Source: Paragordius varius (taxonomy: Eukaryota > Nematomorpha). From it: DNA of 64,000 nucleotides. The stretch covers positions 13,330,001-13,394,000 of the forward strand of contig OZ176054.1 of assembly GCA_964247055.1 (NCBI GenBank). The letters are read 5' to 3'. Shown here one piece after another: positions 21,451-36,513 of this stretch; the first letter of the stretch is position 1, and each line of letters starts with the position of its first letter. The translations under genes were made by a program, and so were the position numbers. The notes under the pieces were generated by a model. It ran no database searches. It had not been told where the DNA came from and saw only the letters and a program-made list of their open reading frames with translations.

Positions 21451-24400
21451 AGCTCTCTCCAAGTTATTAGGATAAGCCAATGATTTGTTTTGTAAAAAAT
21501 GTAAATTATTTTTATTACACTATTATGCTATCAGAAAATAAAAACGATAATTACTGTTGTGAGTCTTTAATGTCAAATTATGCAGGAATTTTTTGTTCAA
21601 GTATCGTTGTGTGGGTGTCTTCATGTCTATCCTGAAATTTTGTTTTTTCCTAGCAAATATATACATATTTAAATTTTTGATGTGCTATTATCATAAAAAT
21701 TAGATATAAAAAAGATAACAAACAATTTTTTATACTAAACCTTATTTAACACTTTATTTCCTTTCGAGGTAGTTTTATATCCCAACATATTTACAAGATT
21801 TTTAAAAAAGCATGGGGTCTAATTCTAAAATATGCTTTTAGCGTTTTAGGCGCATAATATAAAAGCATCCATTTTTATCTTTGATTTATTTTGAATCGCA
21901 TATACTAAACAAACAAATAATAGTGGAAAATGATTTTTGACAGAAGTTGAAATCGTAATACGTGGGAAAACACGTATAAATATAAAAAGAACTTTTGAAA
22001 GGTTTTTTTCGATAATTATATTAAAATAAGGTCTTTTAAACTATATATATATATAAGCTCTTGTATAATACATACAAGAGAACCAGGTATTATTAATAAC
22101 CTGCAAAACGTACCTATTTACAAGTTAAAGGTGTGGGGTACAGAATTTTCCAAATAATCGTCTTTAAAAAGGGTATTGAGTGTTAATAAAAAAAATTTGG
22201 ATAATTATGATATCGTGGAATTGACGTGAGAAACTAAAATAAAACGATTTCTCTAAGATATTATATTAAACACATTACCTCGTGAAATTAAAACAAAAAT
22301 TTTAAACGGTTTAATTTTTTATGAGAGTATATGTCAAAATAGTTGAACCATTTGCAAAATATAGTAAAATAGCAAATTCTTAAGCTTATTTTTATATAAG
22401 TTTCGATATGTCAAGCGTCAAAAATGCAAAATCAAAATTTATAATAAATTAAAGTGTATAAATTTTATAAAATATGAGAGTTTTAATAGTTAAAAAATTG
22501 AACAAAGAATTGATATTTTTAGTTTTGCACACTGGTAGCTACACTTTTTGAAAACTGTGACAAGTTTGGTGTCTGAGGTTGAGAATGAAATATGCATGCC
22601 CTTCTAACATAAAAAAATAGATTACTAAAGCTTCATATTAGTTCCATATTAATTGGAAATAATCATCCATAGCTATCTAACGGGTTTATCACATGTTATT
22701 TATACAAATAAGCAACCCGTGTTTTAAAATGGACATTTTTGTTACAGTTTATTAATTTAAGAAACCCCAAAAAAACTAAATTTACAAAATATATGATTTT
22801 AACGCTTTTTACTAAAAGATTATTGCGGTCAGCCCTCAGGCGAGCGTTAAAGCCTTCACAAGTTCTGATACAATTTTAGTCCTTACCCTGAAGAGAACAT
22901 AAACTGTCTATTTGTTATTAAATACAAGCTCATAACTTTATATATTTTAGCTATTCTGCACAGTATAACTATAGAATATAACGAAAAACTATAGTAAGTA
23001 TATAGAATCTTTCACAAACTAGCCTTATCCAACATGGCAGAGATTATATTTAGTTAAACATATATGAAAAAATATTCAAACGCAATATTAATATTGAATG
23101 ATGATAATTTTAACAAAAAACTCTTTATTTCCAAAACAGAGCGACTTTATCAAAACCTAGGCAAATAATTAAATTTCAACTATTATTAATTTAAATACAA
23201 AACTTTCAGATTAACCTTTTGATCAATCAGTTAAAATTATATAATTCAAACAATTATCCAATAAATTTGATTAGAAAAAGGAAGGTTAAAAAAATTTTTT
23301 GCTTCAGTCTGTAATTTCGTAAGTGTTGGATTATTTATCTGGTCGTTGTCACTAAACTTTCCAAGTGTTTTTTTCAATGTATAAGCACTCAACCAACATA
23401 ACAATTAAATGATATCTATAATGTTGTATCTTCCCTAAAATTACAGATAAAACAGCCCCAAGACTATTCAAGTATGCTTTTCATATATAGATTGATAACA
23501 GGAGAAGAATGTGTCTGTGTTATTTAGAAAACACACAATCCCACAACCAAGAAACTCAACAAGATAAATATCCAGACTGTCTGAAGTCAAATTAAAGGTT
23601 ATAAAAAAACAAAAAAAAAATCATCCTTTTTTTGCAACTTGTTATTGTTGTGAAATAGTTGATGAACTTATAAATGCGCTCTCGAGTGGGTGCACACAGC
23701 AGGAGAAGAGAATGATAGATGGCCTTTATTATTTATGAATAGAAAAGGTTTGAGATATATAATATGCTATGTTGATAAATTATTACAAATACATTGTTAA
23801 CATATTTGGCATATTTTATTATGTCTATGCATATACATTTATTGATAAAATATAAATTTTATAAAATTTGATTTAACACAGAGTTTCATATATATCTATG
23901 TCCCGAATATAAAAATTGGCTAAAGGTTATTATATACAATTTTGTACTGCAAAATAGCCGATTGTCATTTTTTTAGATAAAATAAATCAATAGCCTAATT
24001 TAAAAAGAATTGAACCGGCAATATCTTAAAATTTTAATTACAGTAAAAATATATACGGACAAAACGTAGACAAATATTATTTCTAACGTTTATATGTTGA
24101 TTTTTTTAAATATACACATTAATCCATACTGCAAAGTATAAAATAGAGATGTAAATTGGTAATGCGCAAATTATGTATTATATTTTAAGTTTTAATTTTG
24201 AATTAATATATCTTGTATTATACAATTTGATTATTCTGGATAAGTTAAATAGCTGCATGATTATTCACAAAACTGCAAATATCCTCGGCGGGTCAAATTC
24301 TCAGTGCTTATATTATGCTACAATTCGTTAGGGAATTATATCATTTTTTCATATTTAGCAATCATCGGAAATTTTGCGCACATTTTAGTAATTGACAGAA

Positions 24401-24565
24401 AAATGCCTAAAGCCAAATTATTTAGGGAAATTTCACCTTAAGTTGTTGTAGTTTAAAAAATGGACTCAAAAATTATAAATATCATAAATTCCATTTTATA
24501 TTTTTCAATCAAAAACATCGTTTGCTCTCATTTATTGTGGTATAAATGAAACAATTATTTAGATG
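21451..24565. other. Intergenic DNA between units 1 and 2
   Basis: No convincing gene. From ~22,545 to 24,560 it is homologous to 46,558-48,740 in the next unit; 21,500-22,540 has no match that I see in the window. It contains a degraded family A left end at ~24,041 and the conserved block at 23,533-23,647. Very AT-rich. Confidence 0.6.
23533..23647. other. Unexplained conserved block (unit 1)
   Basis: About 115 bp, apparently identical to 47,580-47,694 in unit 2, inside spacers that are otherwise diverged by many indels. It contains CCCACAACCAAGAAACTC and CCAGACTGTCTGAAGTC. No frame is open far in either direction. A regulatory site, a small RNA or a conversion tract are all possible. Confidence 0.45.
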
Positions 24566-24763
24566 GGTTAGAAGGATTAGCTAATAACAAGGCCTCTTTA
24601 TGTTTCCTCTGTTGTTGTTGATAATTGAAAAACTTTAAACTATTCAAGGTGTATTGTTGATCGGTATGTTCGGTTACAATAGCTTTTTCATTATTGTTAA
24701 TTACAACAGTATAATCACCATTGTTATGTGAGTTGGTTAATACTTTGCAATCTAAAACTGACG

Positions 24764-27700
24764 CTAAATGTTGTTTAGGTGGGACAATTCAGAAATTGAG
24801 TTCTTGTAATTTACTGGGATATCATACAAACTTTTAGTATTTTTGCTTGTTGCGGCGGATAATAATGATAAGTTTCCAGAAAATTCCATGTTTTCAGCCT
24901 TGACTCCATTCAAGTGTTTATTAGGGTTAGTTATCAAAGAGGAAAACGTATTTTTATTATTCGGATGATTCAAAGAGCCAATATTAGCAATGTTTTGACC
25001 ATTTCGTTCTTCACAAATTATGATGTCATACAAGGCACTCAAAATACTTCGACTCAGTATGGCGTCAACTTCGTTTTGGGTTAAATTTATCCCCTTCAGA
25101 ACATAATCATTGTTAGCTGAGCTCTCAGTCAACATGATATCTTTATCGGTTAAACCTAAAATGAAGAAAAGATTAAAATACTCAAGTAAATTTATAATTA
25201 TTTTTTTCTCCTATTAAAAAACTCTTAATTATATTATTTTGCGGTTATGAGACCATAAAATGAAAACACTTTGTTTTTATTACGTGCGCGTACTTAGGAA
25301 TCCTATGAAATATACTCCAATTATATTACTCAGCTATTTGAATGTACGAAACCAACTGCGGTAAAACTAATGGAAAGAAAAGCAAAAACAGTCATACTTT
25401 CTCTATATTGAATGTTTTAAATTTCATATATAAATATAAAGATAACTGATAACATACTTTTATATATAGTTCATGTTAATTTTCATAAAGATTATGTAAA
25501 AAATCAAGTTATATAAATGTAAATCTTTTTTTATGGAATTTATTTTACATTTTGCTTTTAAAAAAATTACTGTGAAAATTATATAAAAAACTTTGACTCA
25601 CCAACTACAATACAAGCATTTTGGACTTTCATACGTCCGCGCAAAGTTTCCAACATATACTGATTATTTAAACCGCTAACTGTGTTTCTATCATTAACTA
25701 TAAAGATTGTGGGTGTACTTATTCGATCAAGTCCATACAATTTGGGACCTCCGGCAAATATGTTGATATTTTCTGTGGGTTCTTCTCCAGGGAGTTTAAA
25801 GTTTTTATTTTTTATTGCAAAAATTTTTTCCATTTCAGTAGATTGAGTATTTTGCACTGAAATATTACTACTGGTGCTACAGAAATCGAATGGGAATCCC
25901 AAACAAATGAGTCCATCAAACTTAAGTTCAATACAAGCCTGGTATGATATACATTACAAAAAAAATTGGTATTTGACATTTACTATATTGATTTTATTGT
26001 TTTTGATAATATGCTTGTTAACTGATATGGTTACATTTTATAATAAAACTAGTGTTACATTTTTCATTAAATTATAAGCGAAGGTATTTACATAGAGGTT
26101 AACGTAAGAAATATAAATAGCATTCTACTGGTAAATAAGACAATTTAAACTGCTATTTAATTTTTACAATATGGTATAAAAGGTTACTCAACTACATAAA
26201 CATTCTCGTGCTCAACGGTCCTAATTACATAATAGAGAAATTCCAACTTTCATATCAGGGTTTTGATAAAAAACTTAGACTTTTATACTGCATATTTAAG
26301 GCCTTTTCTTATCACGTAAACGTAAAACAATTTTAAAAAATGCAAAATTGATTGTAGATAATCCTTAATTCTATCTACCATCAATTAGTTTATTTGTGTT
26401 GTCTTGTAAAAAAATACTTTAACCATAAAACATTATCAGCGCAGAAAATAGTTTATAAAACAAATTTGATAAGAATTTACATAAGCAGCAAAGAGTGAGG
26501 AGATACCCCAAGACCATAAAATTGTACGCACATTATTATTAATGCTTTTACTATTGGCATTGGTTGAGACAACCTTTATATTTGATCTTATGACATGTTT
26601 GAGTTTTTCCTTCAAACGATTCAAGTAAGTTGTCGTGAATGAGACCGAATCTTGACTACTAAATTCATTGCCTTTGTTTGAATCTGTCGCCCTATACAAT
26701 GATGAAAAAAGAAAATTGAGTAAAATTAGTAAATTAATTGCCGTTTTTTTTGGATTTGAGAAAAAATGTCGAGTATTTTGCATTTTAACCTTTTGACATG
26801 AACAGTTTTAAAATAGATGATTATTATAGTTAGATAATTCCAATAAAATGACTTTCTTTGGATAATAGAGAAAAATTATATTGGCAAACATACATTGATT
26901 TTAATTAATATGTTGTGTTGCTAATATAAGCCATAGAAATGTAATTTTTCATTTGTAATGATCATATATATATATATATTAAAAAACAATCAAAACGTGT
27001 GGGTTTCTTAAAATTCATTAGTCGTTAACATATACGCATATTCCGTATTATAATAATGAATGAAAAGTATTTTAAACTGAATACAAAATATTAAATGATA
27101 TGTGCAACCCCTTAATAGTAGCAAACACCTTAACTTGTTAAAATATTAATCATACTAAAATTATTTGATTTTTCAGTTTAGTTATATTATTTATTACAAA
27201 GGGGAGTTTTAGGGTATTAAAAAAATAATTATCCCATAAATTATTAAAAAAATTTTAGAGTAAAAACTGAAATTATACAGACACAAAGTAAAAATATAAA
27301 GACAAATATTTTTTTTAAAAGACAACCATACCTCCTTATAAGCTAGTTAGTTGCAATTGTAATATTTAGAATTGATTGTGTTAGTATTATATATCTTTCT
27401 CTATTTCACACTTTGTCACTTAAAACAATGAGTTATATTGTAATTAACTCTAGATTTAAAAAGTATGGGGTTGTCTTTTAGGGCAAAAAATATTGTACAT
27501 TTTGTCCGTATAATTATATCCACAATTAACTGAAAAGCTTTACTGTTTTTGTTGTATTAGATCAGCATCCACAGGATTAATAATGTCAAAAGACCATTGA
27601 GAAGGCAATAAATGTTCCATCCAAACTTTAAGTCTTTGAAGAGCGAAATAACCCTCGTGAGATTGTAACAAATTTCCATTTAAGTTATTAAAAGTATTTT

Positions 27701-28812
27701 CATCAACATTTGAAGTTATAATATCAAGGTTGGGTAGGGATGGTATCATAATACAATGTATTTCAAGAGATGAATTATTATTAATGTTATGATGGGTCGA
27801 AGTAGGAAATAACTCTAAATACTGTTTCTCAAACATTTCACAATGAAATTCATCATTGTTGAATGATGGCGGATTACTTGAGTTTGTAAATTCCTTTAAT
27901 ACTGTCCTCTAAAATAAAACATATATTGCATGCATAAAATAATAGAAAAAATATTAATATTATATATACCATTTACACTTGAAATTCACCCTAAAATAAA
28001 TTTTGTGTTTTTTAAGATTAAATATAACCTATATTTTTTCATATTTAATAAAATGAAATTTTGACTGAAAATAATAAACTATGCGTCATAAAAATATATT
28101 TTATATTAATAATGAGTTATATTAACTGCCCGAAAACATATAATTTATTTTCAAGGGTGTGAATTGTTCAAGGGTGAATTTAAATTGTAAATGGTATATT
28201 TATGGACAGTAAAAATCATAATTTTAAAGGCACAAAAACTTAATAAGCATAAATCTAATATCTTTTTAATATCAAAAAACCCATTTTTAATGCTTAAATT
28301 GTATGATTGCATTTAAGAAATATATCGAATATGGCTTCCTTAATTTGCAGTTCAAAGAGATAAGTTTTATAAAAAAAACAGAGATGCCTTCAGTCTTTAT
28401 AATGTAAAATTTACTGTTATAAAGATAAAATCAATCATATTTTAATTCCATTTTCTATGCAGTCAATATACTGGACAAAAACAATATATTATAACCATTA
28501 TTATGTAGGCAAAAATTGTGTTTTATTTTCAAAAAACTTAGGGTTATATATTTTTAAAATTGGGCAAATTATTATTTTCAATATTTTCATGGCGCATTTA
28601 ATTAAAAGAAAAACGGTTATTTCAATCTTTACTGTAAATTTTTTTAACAAGAAGCGAAATAAATCAATATAGAAATTTTACAGGTTTAATTTTAGTGGAT
28701 TGTTCGATAGTTTGCAACAATTGTGTTGTAATGTATTCATTTAATGGATTATCAACCTTCACTTCTTGAGATGAGTTATGCATTGTCAGCATATTGAAAA
28801 TTAACCATGGAA

Positions 28813-28856
<44 letters not shown>

Positions 28857-30301
28857 GCTAAATTATAAAATAAACACATAATACTTTTTTATATAATAAA
28901 TTGATACTTTAAAATTTTTAAATTCAAATTTCTCATAGTTTGGGTATTTTAAAACCAGAAAATAAACCTAGGCTATATAAATGAAAAAAATATTTGATAT
29001 GTTGGATATTTTATAAACTGAATATTAATTACCATTAAACTAAAATATAAACATAATATTGTTCTCTGATATGGGTTATTTTTATTTCCAACAAATAGCA
29101 TTAATAATGTTCGGAAAACAACATTTAAAATCAAATTCTTAAGAATACTAAACCTTGATTGCAAGCAAATTCAATATTTGAGCATACAACCCCAAATACG
29201 AGATGGGTAAAAAATGGGTGAATATATTATGTAACCATTTGCAAAGAGCTAAATTCCAATCGAAATCACAGTAAATTTCACGAAACGTTTCGCCATATTT
29301 TTCAAGGATAACCAAATCTTTATTATCAGCTTGCATCTATAATAGTCGAAATTATTATGCATAATCCTTTTAAAAAAAGGAAAACCATATTTATCCAGTC
29401 TTAATTTTTATCAAATATTCCATTTTTTGCGTGTTGTATAATATAGAATAGATGTAAATGAACAATTGTATCAAGAACAAGAAAAACTGTATTAATTTTC
29501 AATATATTATATATATATATATATATATATTAATCTTTATTGTGGGTTAAAATTAAGAGTAAAAATTAATGTATGATAAACCACCTCAGTCATCCATATA
29601 AAATATAAATTGAACCTGTATATAGAGAACAGAATTATTTAGTTATATCACATATTCCAAAAAGCCGTATTTAACACTAAATGCATGTTATACTTAAAAA
29701 AGGATTAAAAGATAGGGATAATATTTTTTAAAAAAAGCCAAAATTTATTATCCTCTTATATATATTGTAAACGCCTGATCTCTAACATTTACTGTGTATG
29801 ATATAAAAAATTAACAAAACAAATGGTGGAAAAACTTTAATCGCGGTTTCATCATAAAAGTTTGACAAAGCATTCCAACTCCTTTCAAAAATGCTAACTT
29901 CCTGCTGACTCCATGTATATTTCAGCAAATTAGTTTGCCAATCTTCAGTTCGCATTTCAAGATTTTGAATAAATCCCATTTCTGCGGCCATATCAAGTTT
30001 ATCTTGCATTGAAAATCGTTTGGGCATCTTATAATCAGTCTCATTGCAAACTTCGCATAAATCATCTGATGATTCGACATCAATAATTTCATCCAAGCTA
30101 CTAATAATTCATAAAAAGAGTTTACTTTGAAATATTTGATTGATTTTGTGTAAATAAATAGGTGGTGGGCCAAGCAAATTTGCTTTTTGCCGTTAAAACT
30201 TGATAAGGTGATGCATAGGAATGATCGTGTTCTAAAGACGGTTTATCTGTTTGTAACTTTTTCAAAATTTTCAAGATGAATTTTTCATCGTAAAAGCCCA
30301 T
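24764..30301 (-). CDS. KANSL3: KANSL3-like protein, copy 2 (frameshifted C-terminus)
   Basis: Exons on the minus strand: 30301-30126, 30100-29821, 29336-29154, 28813-28682, 27908-27544, 26691-26481, 25938-25602 and 25155-24764. Intron 1 is 25 nt (30125-30101). At the end of exon 2 one base is missing compared with copy 1, so the homologous donor is out of frame; a GTTTTG donor six bases earlier keeps the frame at the cost of two residues. In exon 8 net base loss near 24,785-24,825 shifts the frame into an early stop (ELSHLNNI). The homologous last ~70 codons (LDCKVLTN... to NPSNPSK) remain in another frame down to ~24,566. Exon 7 keeps GGPKLYGLDRISTPTIF, the equivalent of the human PVLFVIG strand. 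It may make a shortened protein or be in early decay. Confidence 0.72.
27969..28194. mobile_element. Family B MITE, KANSL3 copy 2 intron 4
   Basis: Starts CCATTTACACTTGAAATTCA, ends AAATTGTAAATGG, TA on both sides. It shows the site without the nested Tc1-like transposon that copy 1 carries. Confidence 0.65.
28817..28853. repeat. (TA)n microsatellite
   Basis: Alternating AT directly before the exon 4 splice acceptor of KANSL3 copy 2; the acceptor region (ATATTAG) has in effect been taken over by the repeat. Confidence 0.85.
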
Positions 30302-30373
30302 TATGGAACCGAAGTGTTAAGAGTTTCAAATATCTGTGCAAAAAAACTAGAGTTGATACGGTAGTATTCAAAA
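30302..30373. promoter_or_regulatory. Compact bidirectional promoter, copy 2
   Basis: 72 bp between the divergent ATGs, closely matching copy 1. Confidence 0.65.
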
Positions 30374-33300
30374 ATGAAAAATGTTTCTTTTAAACACTAT
30401 TATGTTTATTATGTCCAAGATGATTGTATCAATATTATTGATCTCTCAAACAATGTATCAGGTATTAATTTGTTTTTAATTTTAGGGACCTTAAAATGTC
30501 GTTACTTAGTGGATTTTATAAATTTGGACAATAATATTTTAACAGTATATTAAAAAATAATATTTTTAGATTTTTGTTAACAAGTTCCTAAATTTATATG
30601 TTTATCAGTTACAGACTGATGACCATTCTGTGATATTTGAAGGATTATATAAAACATCCCTTAAACACATCATTAAAGATTTGCAAACTACGTTTCCTAA
30701 TATCTGTGTTTTGTCGGAACCGAAAAATATTATTCTTACTTTTAATGATAAATATATTACCATTAACTTTGCTCAACCTAAAAAATATGTTACGAAAGAA
30801 GATATCCACATTTTCCCTTCACAAATCATTGCTCTCAAAATTGTGAAATATTCTCATTTTATTGGAATTTGTTTAGAGATAGATAATAAAATCCATGTTA
30901 TTGAGTCAAAATTTGACGTGAATACCAATGAACTTGTTGATTTTAACGAATTACAAACTTTACCATATACATTCAACGATGATAACACTACTTTTGATAT
31001 GTTTTTATCTGCAGAAAACGCTTTTGTAGCCATATTAAAGGGTCAGAAACAGACAAATTCAGTTTTACTTTTTTATGGAATTTCGGATGATAACAAACTT
31101 TGCAAAGTAAATACATTAATATATATTCAACATAATAGATTACAATAAATGAAGGAAGCGATTTAGATGGTCAAATTATGTCTTTTAAATGGCACGAAAA
31201 AATTGCCCAATTTGGCTGCATTTCACGTTTTAACGAAACGCAAAGAGTCATTGAATGCATAGTTTTTGATGTGGCAAAACACCAAACGATTTTTTCAACT
31301 GACTTGCAAAACCAACAGGTTGTGTTAATTTGTTATAAATTTGATATTTTGTTGTGCAGACGACTACTTTATTATTTAAAACTAAACAAGGGGCGTACTA
31401 ATGAGTCTTTTTATAAAGTTTATAATTTAAAAAAATCTGAATATTTTAAACCTTGGAATCGGAATCCAAAATTATATTTTTTGTGCAGATAAAATATTAT
31501 GGGGTTTGATATTGGACATCCCTGCACTCCTATTCATATTGATAGATGCTAATTACATTCTTTTCGGTGTAAATAATGTAACATTTCTGCTGCAGTTAAT
31601 TGAAAAAATGTTGTTATTCCAAACAAATTATACTAATGATATTCTCTAATAGCTATAAACTCCCCGATGTTTGATTACTTTTATGCGGCGTTCGCCATAG
31701 GTTTATTTGTCTTAATACAAGGTTTATAGAATGAGACTCGCATCTTTTTTTCACGTGCTTGGCAAAACAGCTATATTATTTTGCAAATTCGATGAAAATA
31801 AAATTATGTATCATTTTATATATCTAATATTTAGATTGAGAATATTGTACTCTTTCGATCAAAAACTATATATTTCCTTACACCCAAAAGCTGTGATCAA
31901 CCCATTGTAACCATAAAAATACCCAAAAAATTAATTGAAGACTATAAATTCGTTTCAACTCCATCATTACACAAAAATGTGGAAAATGAATTGTTAGTTT
32001 TGCAACCAGAAAACTCAACTAAAATATTGCATGATAAAACAGCAGAAATGTTTGAATCAAAAATAGCTCAATGTGACCCTCATGAGATTAGGGAAAATAT
32101 TGAGAAATTATTACATATTGGAGATTACATTGGTGCGTACAACACTTTGTGTACAACATTACAAAGAAAACCAGAGTATATTAGGTATTCAAGTTAATTT
32201 TGTTTTACTCTTTTTTGGTTTATGTTTCAAGCTGTTGTATAAGATTTTTATATATGGACCAGTACTGTTTTCACCTAAAAATTTAAGTGTCCTATTATAT
32301 TTTGTAAAAATTAATATATACAAATTTATTCTGAAAAAAAGATTGATGACGTTTTATTTTGAGTGAAAAAATAGATTTGGTAGGTAAATGTAAAGTTATA
32401 CTATTTTCACTATAAAAAATATAAAATTAGGCTTATATAATTTTTTACGAACATAATATTAAAAAGGTTTTATTAAACAATAAGGGTTTAAAATTTGGAT
32501 TTCTCTTAAAAAATCTTACTTTCTATGTGCCTCTATACATACCATTTTAATCAATTTTTACTGCTAAATTGTATAGAGATGTCTGTTTCAAATTCCTTAT
32601 TTCAATTCTCACCATGTCAAATTCACAAACAAATAACAACAAGAATATCAATCAAGAATTTAACATTGATACATTTTCTATTAACGAAAATACTAAAGAA
32701 ACCAATTTGGAGAAAATTGAAATAGCTGACATGGTAAATAAAGTGTGTAGCATGTATATTAATACAATGTTGCCCACTCAACATTTTATCACCCTCATTA
32801 ATTCAAAGAATGCAATCATTCCAAATGAGAATGAACATTCCACTCTGAAAACGCTAATACAAGAAATGGCTCAATATATTTCACAGTGTTGCTTTATTTC
32901 TAATTCCTTTCAAACTAATTTTGATACGCTTTGTTCTTGGTATTTTGTAGGTTTTTGCCCTCAAAACTCTCTCGCAGAGGTTAATTATGTTATAAATCGA
33001 GAAAATTCCGGTGAACGATTCCTTTGGATTCTCCAGTTAAATGAGAATGAAAATTATTCTTCTTATCAAAAACATAATCATAACAAATCTTTGAAAACAG
33101 TTAACTCCGGTCACCCTATAAAATATTCAATTATTCGGGTTTGTTTGACACTTTGGCTTGAATCTTACCAACAACTTAATGAACGTGAGGATGAATTGAC
33201 ACAAAGTAAGTTTGTCTCTCTATATATCCAAGAGGTCATAAACATATAAACCCATTGGGAAAATCACAATGCATCTAATTATTGCAATATCATTATTTAA

Positions 33301-36300
33301 TGATAGAAAAAAAAATTTAAACTTAATTCAAATTTTGAGGTTAAACAAAAAAATGTCAAATATAAGTTACATGTTGTTATAATAATCCAATTTTCATTTA
33401 TTTTTTTTTATAAAAAGGCTCTTACAATAACTTTTATTGCCCTTAAACGTTTCAAAACCCTAAATACTTATAATTGCATGAAATTTTGTTTAAACCATAA
33501 CATCATACAAACAAATTGTTATGTCATAATATATATATTAAAACTAGCATTGTTAAATTAACCTCAGCACACAATTATTTAGGGTAAATTTGAACTCTTT
33601 AGGGTGAATTTGAAAATTTATTGTTTAAGGGGTGAATAAATGTTTAAGGGGTGAATTCAAAATGTTTAAGGGTAAGGGTGAATTAGAAATATTTATGAGT
33701 AATATTTGAGGTGTTTAATGGTTAAATATATTATTTGCATATTCATGCTTGCAGTTATAACCAAATGTATCGATCCCTTACAATCTCTTATTCCAAACCA
33801 CTATCAACTTTCAATTCCTCAAACAACACTAAAAGCCCAAGAAATGCAAAAACAGTTAAATGTGACAAATATTGCGACACTTTTTGTTTTACAATTCATT
33901 CGCGGACTTTTGATTCAAAGGATGTATGCCGATGCTGGCCGTCTCATATGGACCTTAAAAGATTTTTACGTTAAATCATCAGGTTTTATATAACACAGAA
34001 TTTAAATTTCAAAAAAGAACCTTTTTAGAAATTTCTGCAAATAAAAGCAAAATAATACTAGGCAAATGGGACTTAAAATTAAAATACAAAGTTTATTTAA
34101 CTTGATTTTACCAATTTCCACATATTTATAAAATTATATGCAATCCGAAATGATGGGTAAAAATAAAAATATATATGTCTTTAAAACCCATCATTTTGGT
34201 GTGCTCAATAAGCAATAAAGGTTTAAATTGTTAACACTGAATTATACAACATAAAATTGATTAAATAAATTATGTGGGAAAAATCAAGGCCTGTATAAGC
34301 AACTATGGTTGTCTTTTAAAAAAATTTTTGTCTCTAAAATCTTTATTATATTGAAAAACAATCATACTCATTTTTTTCAGTAACACTAAATGATGAGGCA
34401 AGAAGCGATAATTATAAAAATGAATCAACACAAACATCATTGGTACAAACATTACAATTTTTTAGCCTTTTTTACTTTGCTTACGATAAAATACAACGTT
34501 TCCTGGTAAGTAAGTTTGATTTGATTCGGTGGATAGTTTATGCATGTTTATATATAAGTTGTAAAGTCTCTGTGGTGTTGTCTCGAATCATCATTGAACA
34601 TGCATATATGTCTCTGTGGTTTTGTTTCATATCATCATTGAACAACATGTATCTGTGGTGTTGTCTCGTATTATATTTGAACATACATAACTGTAATGCA
34701 TGATAACCGTTTATAATTCAAGTTCACCCTAAAAATAAATTATGTGTTTAGCAGCTAATATAACTCATCATATGAAATATATTCTTATGGGGCATAGTTT
34801 ATTTTTCAGTATTATATTAATTTTAAACGAAATTTCTTTTTTAAAAATAAAAAAGTATAGGTAATTTTAATCTTGATAAACACATAATTTATTTAGGGTA
34901 AATTGGAATTTTTCGAGAGTGAATTTGAATTGTTAATAATATATATTCCTAATTATTGGTTGATGAGTGCTTGTAATTGTTAATTGGGGAAAAAGTTGTT
35001 TATGGTATAAAAAAATATGTAAATAATAATATATTGTACTACATAAACGTTAAAATGTGGACAATAAATGTTTAACTGTTATCTCATGTTGTTTTACCAT
35101 ACACTACTGTATTGTACAATTATGGACATTTAAACATGAAACCACAAAAAAATATTTCAATTTGCTGACATATATTAATTTTGTAATTAATAATTTAAAA
35201 TATCCATATCACCAATAATATAGCATTTTACTGTATTTGTATAAAAGGAATATAAATTTTAAAAAAAATAATTTTTTTTGCATACAGAATACGGCATTTA
35301 GCGATATTGGCTTAGATGAGGTTCGAATGACCGTTAGATATTTATCTTTGATGGCTTTTAAAATCATTCTCTCAAACAAAGATATGGGCAGTGCAAAGAA
35401 ATTAGATAAATACGCCCTTAAAACACCATTTCAATCACCTGATAATAATAATATGTTGTTGTTATGGGAAGAAATGATTGAATTTATAACATTACAAGAA
35501 AATAAAAATGAAATGATGATTGAAATTATATCAAACATTTTCTGTTTGCTTTTACGATTACATCATCATCAAACGAATGATTGTGGTCTCATAACCCCAA
35601 GGATTGGACATTTGCTGGAAAAATATAGTCCTCATTTATTGAAACATTATTCAAAATCACCTCAAGGCGAATCAACAAGTGTCGAAAGTGAAAATCTTTT
35701 TAAGTAAGACTCTATATATATATGTTCTAAATTGTCCATTTTAGGTTAATTGTTACAAGAAATTTTAATTATGAAATATGTAAAGTTGCACAATTTGTAA
35801 TAATACGTTGCAGATATATATGTAATCAATATGCTTTTTGTGGGATTCGAATTTTATACTAACTTAAAAATTTGGATTATTTTTACTAAAAAATCGGAAT
35901 TAATTATAAACATACGCTTATTACTTTATAAGCAGTGAAAAATCTCTTTAAGAAGGGGGGTATACTAAATATATATAATATGTTTACACACAGGATACCT
36001 AATCCATTGTTTGAGAGTGTAACTCTACAAGAATGCCAAGATTTTTTGAAAGAAAAACATCTTTCCTCTGATATTTTTTGTTACAATTGTCAAAAGGTGA
36101 CAGATTTTCAAATTGATTCTAACGCAAAAAGTTTTTGCAGAAACCAGGCAACATTGCCTAATACATCCCTAAATCCCACGATACTATGTGAAGAATGTTT
36201 GGAACCCTTTATATTTTCCATGCTATCTTTTGGTATATTTTATTACAATAATAATAATATTGATTAATGAATTATATATCGTCGATTTTGTGGGAAGAGG

Positions 36301-36477
36301 GCGCTATTAATATCATATTTTAGCAAAATATAAAGTATAAAGATATGGTTTATTTTATAAAAAATAAGTAGTCTTTTTATTTTAAATTTAGGATCTTTAG
36401 AAAAAAACGATTTTTCTTGAAAATTTCGGCTTTTTTAATCAAAATAGTCCTTTAAATTTAATTAAATTTGAAACTCC

Positions 36478-36513
<36 letters not shown>

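Noticed and set aside
24566-24763. Separate small gene downstream of KANSL3 copy 2
   Set aside because: It is the out-of-frame remainder of exon 8, matching the last ~70 codons of copy 3.
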